Origin: Watersipora subatra
Lineage: Eukaryota > Bryozoa > Gymnolaemata > Cheilostomatida > Watersiporidae
DNA: 64,000 nt
Assembly: GCF_963576615.1 (NCBI RefSeq)
Contig: NC_088717.1
Coordinates: forward strand, 13,832,108-13,896,107
Direction of reading: 5' to 3'
Every line of letters starts with the position of its first letter. Within the stretch, counting starts at the first letter, position 1. The notes under the pieces were generated by a model. The model had not been told where the DNA came from. It saw nothing but the letters and a program-made list of their open reading frames with translations, and searched no databases. A program made the position numbers and the translations under genes. Shown here piece by piece: positions 44,406 to 54,384 of this stretch.

Positions 44406-45293
44406 GTGGAAAAGACGATAGGTCGTCTCCAACTGACATGGTACTGGCCCAGGCTGAAGTCCACAGTCAAGCGGCTTGTCAAGAGTTGCGAGGTGTGCCA
44501 GGCCGCAAAGCATGGAGGGACAAAGGTGGCCGAAGAAAAAAGGAGGCTCTACGCAGGACGACCCTGGCAGAAGGTGGCCGTGAATCTGGTGGGGCCATTT
44601 CCTGTCACACCAAGGGGGAACAAGTGGGTACTGGTTCTTACTGACCACTTCACCCGGTGGCAGGACGCATCTGCACTACCTGACGCCACGGCCCCGATGG
44701 TCGCCAACGCACTGGATGAGCGGGTCTTTTGCTATTTGGGATTGCCCAAGCAGATCCACACAGACCAGAGGCACAGTTCGAGAGCCAACTGATGGCCGAA
44801 CTGTGCCAACTCTGGAACATAGAAAAGACCCACACGACTCCGTATCACCTACAGGCAAATGGAGTTGTGGAACGGAATAACCAGGGACTCGGGAATTCGT
44901 TGAGGGCGCTGCTCTTGACTCGGGGACAGGACAAGACAAATGGGACCTACTGCTTCACCAGCTGATGAGGGCATACAGAGGCACCCCCTTTCCCCACTAT
45001 CCGACTGGAAGACGACCAACATGCTAATGTTGGGGCGGGAGCTGAGGTTGCCAGACCAGCTGGAAAGTCACCCACCACCGACCGAGTTCTTTCCTGCCCA
45101 CAAGCATGCTCTTGAGTTGCAGCGGAGGCTGCAGACAGTGCATGAGGCGCTACGGCAAAGCCAGATGGAGGTGCGACAAGAAGTTAAGAAAGAACCGCCG
45201 CTGTACGCCCCAGGCGACTGGGTATGGCTCACGAACAAACGCCAAAGACGAGGAAAAAATCCCAAACTACAGGCAAAGTTTGTGGAACCATAA
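44406..45293 (+). pseudogene. Gypsy integrase
   Basis: The frame 44406-44792 holds EKTIGRLQLTWYWPRLK and CEVCQAAKHGG (zinc-binding cysteines), then WQKVAVNLVGPFP (Asn at the first DDE position), KWVLVLTDHFTRW and QIHTDQ (second Asp). A frameshift near 44770 continues in 44729-44965 with AQFESQLMAELCQLW, TTPYHLQANGVVERN (catalytic Glu) and LRALLLTRGQD. The frame 44940-45293 gives the C-terminal domain (TNMLMLGRELRLPDQ, PLYAPGDWVWLTNKRQR). Inserts cDNA at the target. Frameshifted and lacking one catalytic Asp. Confidence 0.88.
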
Positions 45294-46335
45294 CAGGTCT
45301 TGAACGTCTGAGAGAACCACACGTATCTGGTGGAACAGCAGGGACAGTCTTCCATCCAAAGCGAGGGAAGGCTGAAGCCTTATCACGCTTGATAGAGAAG
45401 TTGGGGCAGGCACCAGCCACTCTGTTCTGGAGCCAAGGAGGGGTCCAAACATAAATGGCACTCGACCCAGCAGGCCGGAGAGAAGGCAAGAGAAAGGCAG
45501 GATAGATCCTGTACCAATAATGCCACCCCCAGTTGGGAAAAGTTGCTATTAGAGGCTGCAAAAAATCGAGGGGAGGAGGTAACTCTCGGAAAAAATCCAG
45601 CCAGACCGGAGAAAGAAGGAAGTCAAGGACACCCTCTTCGTTCCGAAGAAATCAATCCGGCCACACGGAATAAAGTTCCGGGAGAACCGGAATCAGACCC
45701 GGTAGAGACTGAAATGACCACAGCACCAGATCTCATCAGCCCCACAATCCAATTAACTCCGGTCCGGCACAATCCGAGGCCGGCTCAAACAGCCAGGAGG
45801 CCAGAACGATACGGAGATGGTATATGCTACTCGATGGAATTAACGGAAAACGGTCTGGAGGTCGCGCGGAAAGGAGGTAGAACAGTTCTCACGGATGCAA
45901 CCGAGAATTTCTTATTAAAGCACTCGTTTTCTCTGAACGACATCACAGTGCTTGAAAAGATAAAGAGTGAAGGCAACACATCTCTACAGAATTTACTGAC
46001 TTCGGTCACAATGAGTTTGAAAGAAACTGGAGAAGGAGCGGGTAGGCCACCACCGGCAAACGTAGTGGCCTACAAAGGGAGTAACACAGAGAGGGACGAG
46101 GCACAACGGCCAGATTCTGCCGTGTTGGAGATTACGGAGGAGGGAGCAGAGCGCTGCTGGATGTCACTCTGACAGAAGACAGCGTAGAGGAGTTTCTGAA
46201 TGAAGTTATGCCGGAAACGCCAGCTACTATTGGAGGAGATAGAGCGCCTCCGCTATGGAGCCCGTCAACACGAGGCTCTAGCTCAGCTAGTCCTCCCACA
46301 GGATGTGAATTGGAGACCCTAGTCGCTAATGGGGA
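45294..46335 (+). pseudogene. Region after integrase, unknown ORF
   Basis: The frame 45543-46172 (209 codons) is the longest. It is Pro/Glu-rich early (PARPEKEGSQGHPLRSEE) and includes RPAQTARRPERYGDGICYS, which resembles the RRSGRxRRPPDRY-type tail of Gypsy pol. It then has a helical segment (ENFLLKHSFSLNDITVLEKI). Most likely the pol C-terminus; no envelope-like signal peptide, membrane anchor or furin site is evident. Confidence 0.5.
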
Positions 46336-46340
46336 GAGTG
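46329..46340 (+). promoter_or_regulatory. Polypurine tract candidate
   Basis: ATGGGGAGAGTG directly precedes the 3' LTR, the position of the plus-strand primer. Confidence 0.65.
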
Positions 46341-46705
46341 TGTGGTGGATGGCGTCCCCTTACATTTAGCCAAGCCAAGCTGATGTACAGCCGAGTCAAG
46401 CATAGCCAAGCCAGAGCCGTACCAACTGAAGACCGAGCCAAGCTGGACCGAGCCGAGCCGGCCCGAGTTGGCCCGAGCCGGCTGAGCCGTGCCAGGTCTA
46501 ACCAAGCAGAACAGGGGTGGAGTTTAGTAGCTGTATAAGCCCAAACATTTGTCTAGTAGAGCAGAGCTGTTCTGGGATTGTTCATTGCTTGTCACTTGAT
46601 TCATTTCTTGTACACCCTGATGAACTAAGCAGAAATATATGTATTGTACTCATGCATGAGTTTTGTACTAGTGGAGAAAAGTGAAGGTTGCACAAAACCT
46701 TTACA
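46341..46705 (+). repeat. Gypsy 3' LTR
   Basis: TGTGGTGGATGGCGTCCCCT to CCTTTACA. Matches the 5' LTR; 24 bases longer, mainly in extra CCGAGC units. Followed by ATAT. Confidence 0.93.
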
Positions 46706-47575
46706 ATATCAAAAATAGTTTCTTCACCCTGAGTTCACCAATCAAGTAGTCAAGTTTACTCAAGTTTGAGTCTCTTACCAGAGACCTGGGACTTTGAACA
46801 CTCGCTCCAGCATCTTAGTCGTTTCCAATAGCATGCTTTTCTGCCTCCCACTTATGTTACTGTTGTCAGCATTTGAACAAGACTCACTGGTACAGGTGTC
46901 TTTGCACCCAATGCTCTAACGCTTATTGAAATTACGGTTATTCTTTAACGCCGGCACGTTCATATACAAGGTTTTTTAAAATAAACTTATTTAGAGTTTT
47001 CTCTTAAAAATACAATTGGCATTGCTAGTACCGTGACCGCATTGAATATTTTCAGTGCAATTTTTACAGTTTTTAGACTGACCAAGTTTGTTATTGCAGT
47101 AAAAAATGTTTTGGTCGACGAGTAACATAATTTTAACAACTACAAAATTCACACCATATCGTATCTACCACAGTAATATTAGGTTTACAAAAAGTAATTT
47201 ATGAACAATTTCCCATCAATTTTAACCATATCGAACATCTTGTCAATCCATATTTATCTAGCTGATTCTGCTTCAGTGTGTATTCTAGTTAGATATCTAG
47301 CAACAGAGTATTACTGCTTCCACTGCTTCATCAAGTCATTAAAATAGATTTTGCACATCCCTGTCGTGTCAGCTAACAGTTACTCTGTCAGATACCCATA
47401 TCTGTATTAGTTGGAAAAATCTGTGTACAACATCAATAAAGATTCATTGAAAAAATTAAATAAAAATGCAGACTACTTTACCAGCAGTAACTCTCTCTCT
47501 CTCTTTTTTGTTGTTATTTTTTTGTATGGTGTTTGAAACAAATCGGGTAGTTTTGATGCTGAAGATTGATACAGA
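46706..47575. other. Spacer, nothing recognised
   Basis: No gene seen; a short (CT)n run lies at about 47493-47506. Confidence 0.4.
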
Positions 47576-47712
47576 CCTCCTGACTGTAGTTGTTGTTAAG
47601 TGATCTGGTTTGACTGTAGTTGTTGTTACTTGTTCTTGTTTGACTGTAGTCGTTGTTACTTGTTCTGGTTTGACTGTAGTAGTTGTTACTTGTTCTTGTT
47701 TTACTGTAATCG
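47576..47712. repeat. 30-bp minisatellite, about 4.5 copies
   Basis: Unit TTTGACTGTAGTTGTTGTTA plus CTTGTTCTTG with small changes. The opposite strand is open as an Asn/Tyr/Ser-rich repeat, a by-product of the unit. Confidence 0.93.
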
Positions 47713-48212
47713 TTCACATAAACATGTTTCTTTGACAAGGCAACATTGAGTGGAGCAAGTATTTAAATGTACATGTACTTAATTTTTGTAATTAGTTTAT
47801 TACTGAGCAATGTGCAAAATCGAAGAACTATAAAAAAATGTCTGCCATCCATTTATCCATCAGCTTTTAGACTATCTTAATGTAGTTCCAACTACAGCAT
47901 CAAGCGTGTTCATTTGTTTTTAACACGGAATATTCTATTTTAACCTCTGTATTCCGAAGTAGACACTTGGTTTATCATCATCATTAACTTTGTTCAAAGT
48001 TACTTATTATTTATTCATTATTTTTATTTCCTTTAAATAAAGCCATGGAAAGTTATGTTTTGATATTTTTTATGCTGATGAAATTTTAAATTATTTTGTT
48101 GTAAGTTTTCTTTCCTTGAAGCTAAGGTACAAATCTTTCAATTTTTTTAATTAAGTTTAAATCAAAATGACTGCTAAATTTTACACAGCTACTTACATAA
48201 TTATGTCCACTA
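47713..48212. other. AT-rich spacer, possible 3' UTR of the NHL gene
   Basis: No gene. On the minus strand it lies just past the NHL stop codon; an AATAAA-type word occurs near 48010, so part may be 3' UTR. Confidence 0.3.
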
Positions 48213-49312
48213 TTATTCCATTATTGCAGTTTTCAAGCGTTGTGCAAAGTTTCTGTCAAATCTTGAGAAAGCTTTATCAAACAGTAACTGTATGGACACA
48301 CATTCTCCAATGTACAGTTGTGAAACGTTTTTCCCACAAATCTTATAGAGTGTATAATAGGTGGACTCACAGTTTAAACCAATGATGGTATTGTTGGAGG
48401 CGAGTAGAACCAGTGAAGAATTAAATCGCAAAATGTTTGTAATGAGTGGCAAAGTACAGTTACTTATATGTTTTCCGCTACTTCTTGTTGCATTGTAAAG
48501 GCATATCGAGCTAACATTTCCATTTAGGTCTACGACTCGTAAAACCATGCGGTTACCATCAAGGACCAACAGAGTTGTGTTACTGAGAAACGATAACTCC
48601 GCGACATTTAAGAACCTAGCGTCATTTAAACTGCCATCAACATAGTCTAGTGTGGAGCCTCCTGCAATAGGAGTAAAGGTCAGCACGGAAGACTTAGGGT
48701 TAAAACGTGTAATTTTTGATTTGGTAATACCAAGGATTACTCCCGTGTCGATGTTCGCAAACATTTCCAAAGCGGAATTCTCAGCTATCCCGATATGCCT
48801 GACATACCCAAGATTATGTATCAGTTTAAGTGTAGCTATAATGCTGCTTCTCCACTGACTGATATAAAATGTTTTATTGTCAGTAGTTACTATGCTAACT
48901 GGATTCCTGAAGCTACATGTCTGGAGGTCCCCATCATTTTCTTGTGCGACGTTTGGAACTCCAGCAAATAGTTCCGTCTCTAGAGAAGATCTGTTCAGTA
49001 ATCTGAGGACACTGTTATAGCAATCTAAAACAATGACTGATGAGTTTGTTAGGAAGTGAAAATCAAAATCGCATCAAATCTTGCTTGAGATGAATTGCCT
49101 TCAGCGTAATTAACAACTCGCCCTTTCGTCAGAGGAACTTGTCCAGTTAGCCACAAAGTGTTTTGCTGCCTGATGTCAGCAGTGAATAATTGATAACTCG
49201 AGCTGACAAGGATGTTTCCTGGAATGTATTCATCATGCTTTAAAGCAGAAATAGAACCAGAAACATTCGCATTCATGACTGGAGCCACCTCACCAAATTC
49301 GATCCTGTAAAA
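48213..49312 (-). CDS. NHL-repeat protein exon (host gene or pseudogene)
   Basis: A minus-strand exon starting at a convincing splice acceptor (TAATTGTTTTACAG, ending at 49313). It encodes a beta-propeller of NHL type. The repeats read like LTKGRVVNYAEGNSSQARFD, then NSSVIVLDCYNSVLRLLN, FAGVPNVAQENDG, LDYVDGSLNDARFLNVAELS and LLVLDGNRMVLRVVDLNGN, with the DG..ARF..P and VLD..N..LR pattern. Many N-x-S/T sites and spaced Cys suggest an extracellular domain. Three segments (49049-49312, 48780-49075 in another frame, 48213-48770) need one small frameshift near 49053-49060, so this is either a pseudogene or carries a sequence error. Upstream exons were not identified with confidence. It ends at TAA 48213-48215. 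Confidence 0.7.
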
Positions 49313-49734
49313 CAATTAAGTTTTCAGAGGTATAATAAATAATCATTATGTAAATTTTTTATTCACACATTAGAGTTTGACAAACTCGAGTAACCCTAGT
49401 TTCTTAGTGACATGCTAGCAAACACGATATTAATTCACTATCATTGAGTTCCACATCAAACTGATATTTTAAAATTAAGTAATTTGAGGCTCATTTTTGC
49501 TAGCCAGTAAACTACGCTGTTTTGAAACACAAAAACTGAAGCATTTTGCAACAGTGATTCGCTACTGGTGTAAAATTGTTCCAAATATAAAAAGGCATTC
49601 TGCACAAAATAAGGTTTTTATTGTTCTTGGGTATTTTTAAGCTTTTATTGCAGAATTTCTCCAGCCGTCAATATTTAACTTCTGACTCACGGTTTGTACT
49701 TTTTATGGCGTAAAATTACTCTTAACTCGTAAAA
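49313..49734. other. Probable intron sequence, nothing recognised
   Basis: Upstream of the NHL exon on the minus strand; contains the acceptor and a pyrimidine-rich stretch, otherwise no signal. Confidence 0.3.
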
Positions 49735-49975
49735 GTAATCTTAACTATTACTATTACGTCTACTGTTACTATTACTGTTCCTGTTACTGTTACTATTACT
49801 GTTACTATTACTGTTACTATTACTACTACTGCTAATATTACTGTTACTCTTAATGTTATGGTTACTATTACTATTGCTATTACCACTACTATTACTGTTA
49901 CTGCTACTATTATTGTTACAGTTACTATTACTGTTACTATTACTGTAACTGTAACTGTTACAGTTGTTGTGAAGT
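49735..49975. repeat. (TACTGT/TACTAT)n microsatellite
   Basis: About 240 bases of imperfect 6-base units such as GTTACTATTACT. Confidence 0.92.
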
Positions 49976-50079
49976 AAAATCAGTGCAACCGCTAAACCAG
50001 GCCAAGCAGGAAATGTTGCCTGGTTATAGTAGCATAGGCACCTCCAATTTGACTATACTTCTGCTAGCGTAAAAGCCGT

Positions 50080-50317
50080 TAATACCAACTTGTTATCACG
50101 CAGCCGATGGCAAACTGTAGATATACCAGCGCAACCCCAACAAGAGCCAACAAACCAGACTCTGTATAACAGCCAATAGCAGACTGTGTATATACCAGCG
50201 CAACTCCAACAAGACAGACTCTATATACTACAGCCGATAGTGGACTGTATAAATACCAGTGCAATCCCAGCAAAAGAGCCGATAATACAGATTCTATATA
50301 TCACAGCTGATAGCCGA

Positions 50318-50320
<3 letters not shown>
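50080..50320. repeat. About 70-bp tandem repeat array, left part
   Basis: Roughly 3.5 diverged units containing ACAGCCGATAGCAGACTGTA, TACCAGCGCAACTCCAACAA, and AAATCAGACTCTATATA. The last unit runs into (TA)n at 50321, where the first hammerhead palindrome begins. Confidence 0.8.

Positions 50321-50352
<32 letters not shown>
50321..50352. repeat. (TA)n microsatellite
   Basis: TA run inside the tandem unit, left flank of the palindrome. Confidence 0.9.
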
Positions 50353-50355
<3 letters not shown>

Positions 50356-50363
50356 AACTATGT

Positions 50364-50520
50364 GTACTAAAAAACTACAAGTTTAGTTAAAACATTTTAT
50401 TACTTAAAGTTTCGCGTGGTGGTAGGCTTGCACTCATTTTATCTGAAGAGTGCAATTAAGCTTACCACACGAAACTTTAAGTAATAAAATGTTTTAACTA
50501 AACTTGTAGTTTTTTAGTAC
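50364..50520. repeat. Fold-back palindrome with PLE-type tail
   Basis: The left arm GTACTAAAAAACTACAAGTT onwards is the reverse complement of the right arm ending AACTTGTAGTTTTTTAGTAC, with an asymmetric centre near 50430-50450. Beyond the arms, TA tracts and the ACAGCTGATAG unit also appear in inverted orientation (left near 50305, right near 50550), so the symmetry extends outward. Confidence 0.9.
50435..50491 (+). ncRNA. Hammerhead ribozyme (type I), complete
   Basis: Order: CAUUUUAU, CUGAAGA, a stem II closed by GUG/CAC, GAAA, short stem III (ACU/AGU), cleavage GUA, AUAAAAUG. CAUUUUAU and AUAAAAUG pair perfectly over 8 bp as stem I. All core bases match the hammerhead consensus (CUGANGA, GAAA, UH). 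The opposite arm of the palindrome keeps the GAAAC half but lacks CUGANGA, so only this strand is a full motif. Confidence 0.75.
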
Positions 50521-50625
50521 TCGTAGTTATATATATATATATATATATACAGTCTGCTATCAGCTGTGATATATAGTTTTATAGTATATAGTTTTATAGA
50601 TATCATAGTTTTATATATATCACAG

Positions 50626-50626
<1 letters not shown>

Positions 50627-50692
<66 letters not shown>
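50627..50692. repeat. (TA)n microsatellite
   Basis: Uninterrupted TA between the two palindromes. Confidence 0.95.
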
Positions 50693-50693
<1 letters not shown>

Positions 50694-50767
50694 AAATTTA
50701 TCCTACTTATAACTAAAATCAGAGTGCTCAACATAAGATGGAGCAGTATAAATTGGAAAATTACATA

Positions 50768-50827
50768 GTTCACTTATCTTTTCAGCTACTGACAGTTTTC
50801 TGCTGTTGCATTCTTCAGGCTGTAAAC
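50768..50827 (-). ncRNA. Hammerhead ribozyme, left arm
   Basis: The minus strand has CUGAAGA, stem II UGC/GCA with AACA loop, GAAA, ACUGUCAGUA and GCUG. One extra A lies after GAAA compared with the right-arm copy, probably weakening it. Confidence 0.55.
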
Positions 50828-50844
50828 CTCAACTGCTGGTTGAA

Positions 50845-50904
50845 GTTTACAGTCTGAAGAATGCAACAGCAAGAAACTGTCAGTAGCTGAAAAGATAAGT
50901 GAAC
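50845..50904 (+). ncRNA. Hammerhead ribozyme, right arm
   Basis: GUUUA and CAGU form two parts of stem I with UGAAC and GCUG. The core has CUGAAGA, UGC-AACA-GCA, GAAAC, UGUCAG, UA. The 3' strand of stem I has a 10-base bulge, giving the internal loop usual in fast-folding type I hammerheads. A-A instead of G-C closes stem II. Confidence 0.65.
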
Positions 50905-50934
50905 TATTTAATTTTCCAATTTATATATATATGT

Positions 50935-51085
50935 CTACCATTGCAACTTCAACAAGAGCTAATAAATCAGACTTTATATAACAGTTGATAGCAGACTGTA
51001 TATATATACCAGCGCAACTCCATCAAGAACCAATAAATCAGACTTTATATACTACAGCCATTAGTGGACTCCGTATAGACTAGCA
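50935..51085. repeat. About 70-bp tandem repeat array, right part
   Basis: Two further units (GTTGATAGCAGACTGTATA, ACCAGCGCAACTCCATCAAG, AATAAATCAGACTTTATATA) continue the array interrupted by the two palindromes. Confidence 0.8.
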
Positions 51086-51089
51086 CACA

Positions 51090-51560
51090 TTTTAGGCCAA
51101 GCTAAGTTACAAAAGAAGATGTGTTGTACAGTACTTAAATAAATTTATTGTGATATCATAGCATGCCTCACTATACTAGCCAAGTTTCAACTGCTCCTCA
51201 AATGCAAAATCAACTGTTTATGTAAGCGAGCAGAAGCAAACACAACATATGATTGGTGGTTACAAGTAGGCGACAAGTACGACTGGCTACATTGATAGTG
51301 AAAGAAGAAAGAGACTTATTAATGAGAAAATTGAATCACTAACGGTAACTAAAAGAAACATTGATTTGCTCTAAACTTTTACAGGTGCAGCAGTTCGTTC
51401 AGCAATAGAAGAAAAACTTCGTTATCACTAAGAGAGCAGACTCTGTAACCCTAGCAGTAATTACTTTTATTATTTATAAATTTCAAGAAACAGGGGCTGT
51501 TTTATTACTACATGCATGCTATGTCAGTATGTGAATATATATATATATATTATTCTTTGT
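51090..51560. other. Spacer, nothing recognised
   Basis: No gene or repeat identified; a short TA run occurs at about 51535-51552. Confidence 0.35.
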
Positions 51561-51759
51561 CCATAAATACAAACAAATAATTGCATTAATATTTATATTT
51601 TTTTTGCATTATATTTATATTAGCATAATAAAATGAACAATTATCTATGCAACACAAAAGATCTGAATCGGTGTCTGAATCGGAATATTTTTCAATAAGA
51701 ATCAGTATATTGAATCAGTATCTGAATCGGCCAGTGAATTTAGAATTGGGGCATCTTTA
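51561..51759 (-). repeat. Interspersed repeat copy, hAT-like end
   Basis: Reverse-complement match to 10671-10862, with repeated CTGAATCGG words. Same caveats as that copy. The 73-codon frame across it is incidental. Confidence 0.4.
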
Positions 51760-53715
51760 CTTTTTATCACTTAAACATATTTTACTCATCTTAACTATTA
51801 CTATTACTAGTTATTATAACTATGCTACTCCTAGGAGGATTACTGCAAAACAAGATAACTACAGCTAGCACTCTGGCTCTACATTGAGTTTTTTTGTAAA
51901 TAGACGAAGCTGTTGTCTCTCTTTGAGAGAAATACTCAACTCTTGGCAGGCTGCTATTTTAAAATATAAAGCATATTCTACTGCATCTCATCTGGTTTTA
52001 GTTTAATATTGGTCACCACTTTTTTATAACACCTAAACACCAGTAGGTATATGATTTTAGATCGAATTTTTGACACATTCCTTGCATTTTTCAAGCTAAT
52101 ATAACCTGGTACATCTAAACCATTCAAAATAGATGTATGTTTAGGTGTTTTAGAATGTGTCATAGCTACCACAGGCTAAAATAGAGTGTTTTATTTTAAG
52201 TTTTTTAGTATAGTTGATATTGCCACCTGCTTGGCTGGCTGGAAAATACTGTAATTACATTCCTTATTGCTCCAACTCGTTATGGTAGATGATCGTGTCT
52301 CCTGCCAGACAATTCCAACCCAGCCAACTATACAGCCATTGCTCAAATGTGGGCTGGCAAAACAGCTCTGCTAGGTAAGGTCGAATCCTGCCCCAAACCT
52401 TCCCCAACCTGCCCGAACCTGGTTCAGACTCATAAGTTTAAACGCTTTAATACGAAAGTAATTGCAATATGGAATACTCCTGAAACAGCTTCTATTTCTA
52501 CTTTTGCTTTTAGAAGCGTTTGCTGCACTTTAGGAAAGAATTAAAAGAGGAGACAGAGTACTGCATTTAGGCCAACCAAGTTGAAGCCATCTTTGACACA
52601 ATTATTGGCCGTGGTGCAAGGCAGTTCATTTCACATTTCCGTTGGTACCTTTTGTAGGTGGCAATTTTTTGCACTTACTAGATGGATTTCATGTTGTATA
52701 ATTCATATCCGATGAATTGCCATGCTTACCATTTCCACTATAATTGAGATAAATTTTACATTTTGAATTTGAAATACTTTAAAGAAATGTCTCCTTTCAC
52801 ACCAAAGTGTAATTGGCTCTTCACAGAGTGAGTCACAATTTGTCCATTTATTACAGTAGTCAAGGTCAAAGCATCACCAGCTGTACCTTATTTTTCTTAT
52901 CAAGTATGCATCGTTTGAGCTTTGACATGGCTTGTGTAGCCCACATAAATGGTTCTCAAAAATTGCTTTGATAACATTGACTCAGCACACAAGTTAAACA
53001 CCTAGTCAATGTCTGAAAAGCTTGAACAATACTTTTTAAAGACCTGAAAGGTCTGTTTCGAACTATGTGTGCATTCAACTCGTTTGCAAGGGCTCTCATA
53101 TTAACAGAGCATACTGTCATAGGCTGACTAACAACAGAAAGATAGTGCTTGCTAGGATAAACATGGTGAGGTGAGTGAAAAATTGTTTATACTTGTGATA
53201 CTTCACCACTCAAACATCCAGGATGAAATAATTTGACCTATAATTGTCCTATAAAATAATTATGCAGTTTAATTACACAATTAACAATCATTATTAGGAT
53301 AAAAGAATTGCTGACATGATAATCTGTGCAAACTACTAGTGGTAGCTACATGTACCTATAAGGATGCATGTATTTATTCAGTTTGCAAAATAATAAAATT
53401 TCTATCTAGCCAGGCATTAGCCATTACTCTTGCTTCTACTTATTAAACAGACAAAGCATGCCCTAATTCACTCTGGTTTACTGGTTTTAACCAATTACAT
53501 GATAGTGATTGCTTCAGTCAATGTTGTCCTGGTATTAATTAAGCCACATGAAAAGAGTCTGAAATCTGTGATTCATGATACACCTTGTCACGATAAAGAT
53601 TAGTCACCAAACAAAATCGCAAGATCCAATTCTGCTGTCTACTTCTACGCATCAAAACCTATACTTGAACCTGTATGCATGATTTGTGAAAAGAAAGTAC
53701 GGCACAACTCACACA
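51760..53715. other. Spacer, nothing recognised
   Basis: Two kilobases without a supported gene. ACACCTAAAC near 52030 and GTTTAGGTGT near 52140 form a small inverted repeat. Confidence 0.35.
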
Positions 53716-53721
53716 AATTAA

Positions 53722-53919
53722 CTACTCGTAAAACTGCCCTTTGTGTAGCCGAAACTGTGTCTGTTGGTATGTCCATCTATCATTTAAAAGAACTTGAGAC
53801 ATGATTTCTCCAGTTGCTTTGACTGTGGTAAGTAATTTATAAGTGGCGTTGTGCATTGTTTGCAGTCTGATTACAGATACGGTACAGTTGTGGTACCAGT
53901 GATTAGTATCACATAACAT
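53722..53919 (-). CDS. Possible exon, unknown product
   Basis: A 65-codon minus-strand frame with two Cys and several N-x-T/S sites (HNCTVSVIRLQTMHNATYKL, TGEIMSQVLLNDRWTYQQ), regular enough to suggest an extracellular protein exon. It lies about 4.4 kb upstream of the NHL exon on the same strand and might belong to it. Splice signals are weak (a GTAGTT near the lower end), so the call is speculative. Confidence 0.25.
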   Translation of the reverse strand: MLCDTNHWYHNCTVSVIRLQTMHNATYKLLTTVKATGEIMSQVLLNDRWTYQQTQFRLHKGQFYE

Positions 53920-54384
53920 TCCAAACAGTTATGATCTCCACAACTGATTAAAACTTCTATCTACATGTTCCAGCATGGTTTTACGTAAACGTCTTGCTAA
54001 TTTTGCGATCGGTGCCCCTGCCTAAATATGCACGTGGATTGAAAAACGCTGCTACCATTAACCAGGAAGAACATATACTTTATAGAACTTTGATCAAGAT
54101 ACAGTAGCATTAAATATAGCTTCTCATAACAACTTTTATGGCGAGTATATCTGCGTCATGCTTGATACTCGGCTGCAAAAGGCGTGAGAGTGTTGTTCAA
54201 CATCAATCTACGGTGCAATGGAGTTTTTATGTAAAAGGGCAAAAACAGAGCTGTGCCTCTATCTCTAGTTTTTGAATACTACATCCCTGAAGACAGCTGA
54301 GTTTTCCTGAAGATAGCTGAGTTAGAAACCTTCTCAAAAAACCACTTTATATCTATGGTATACCTGATCAAACTACCACAAATG

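Larger units (their letters stand above)
50747..50926. repeat. Second fold-back palindrome with PLE-type tail
   Basis: Left arm 50747-50828 and right arm 50842-50926 pair along most of their length (TTGGAAAATTA, GTTCACTTATCTTTTCAGCT and their complements) around a short centre. Just outside the left arm, AGAGTGCTCAA recurs (as its complement) near the PLE-type ends at about 56100 and 58760. Confidence 0.9.

Noticed and set aside
45543..46172. Envelope gene of the Gypsy element
   Set aside because: No signal peptide, transmembrane anchor or cleavage motif; composition fits a pol tail.
47514..47738. Asn/Ser/Tyr repeat ORF
   Set aside because: Frame across a 30-bp minisatellite whose unit length is divisible by three; no start context or homology.
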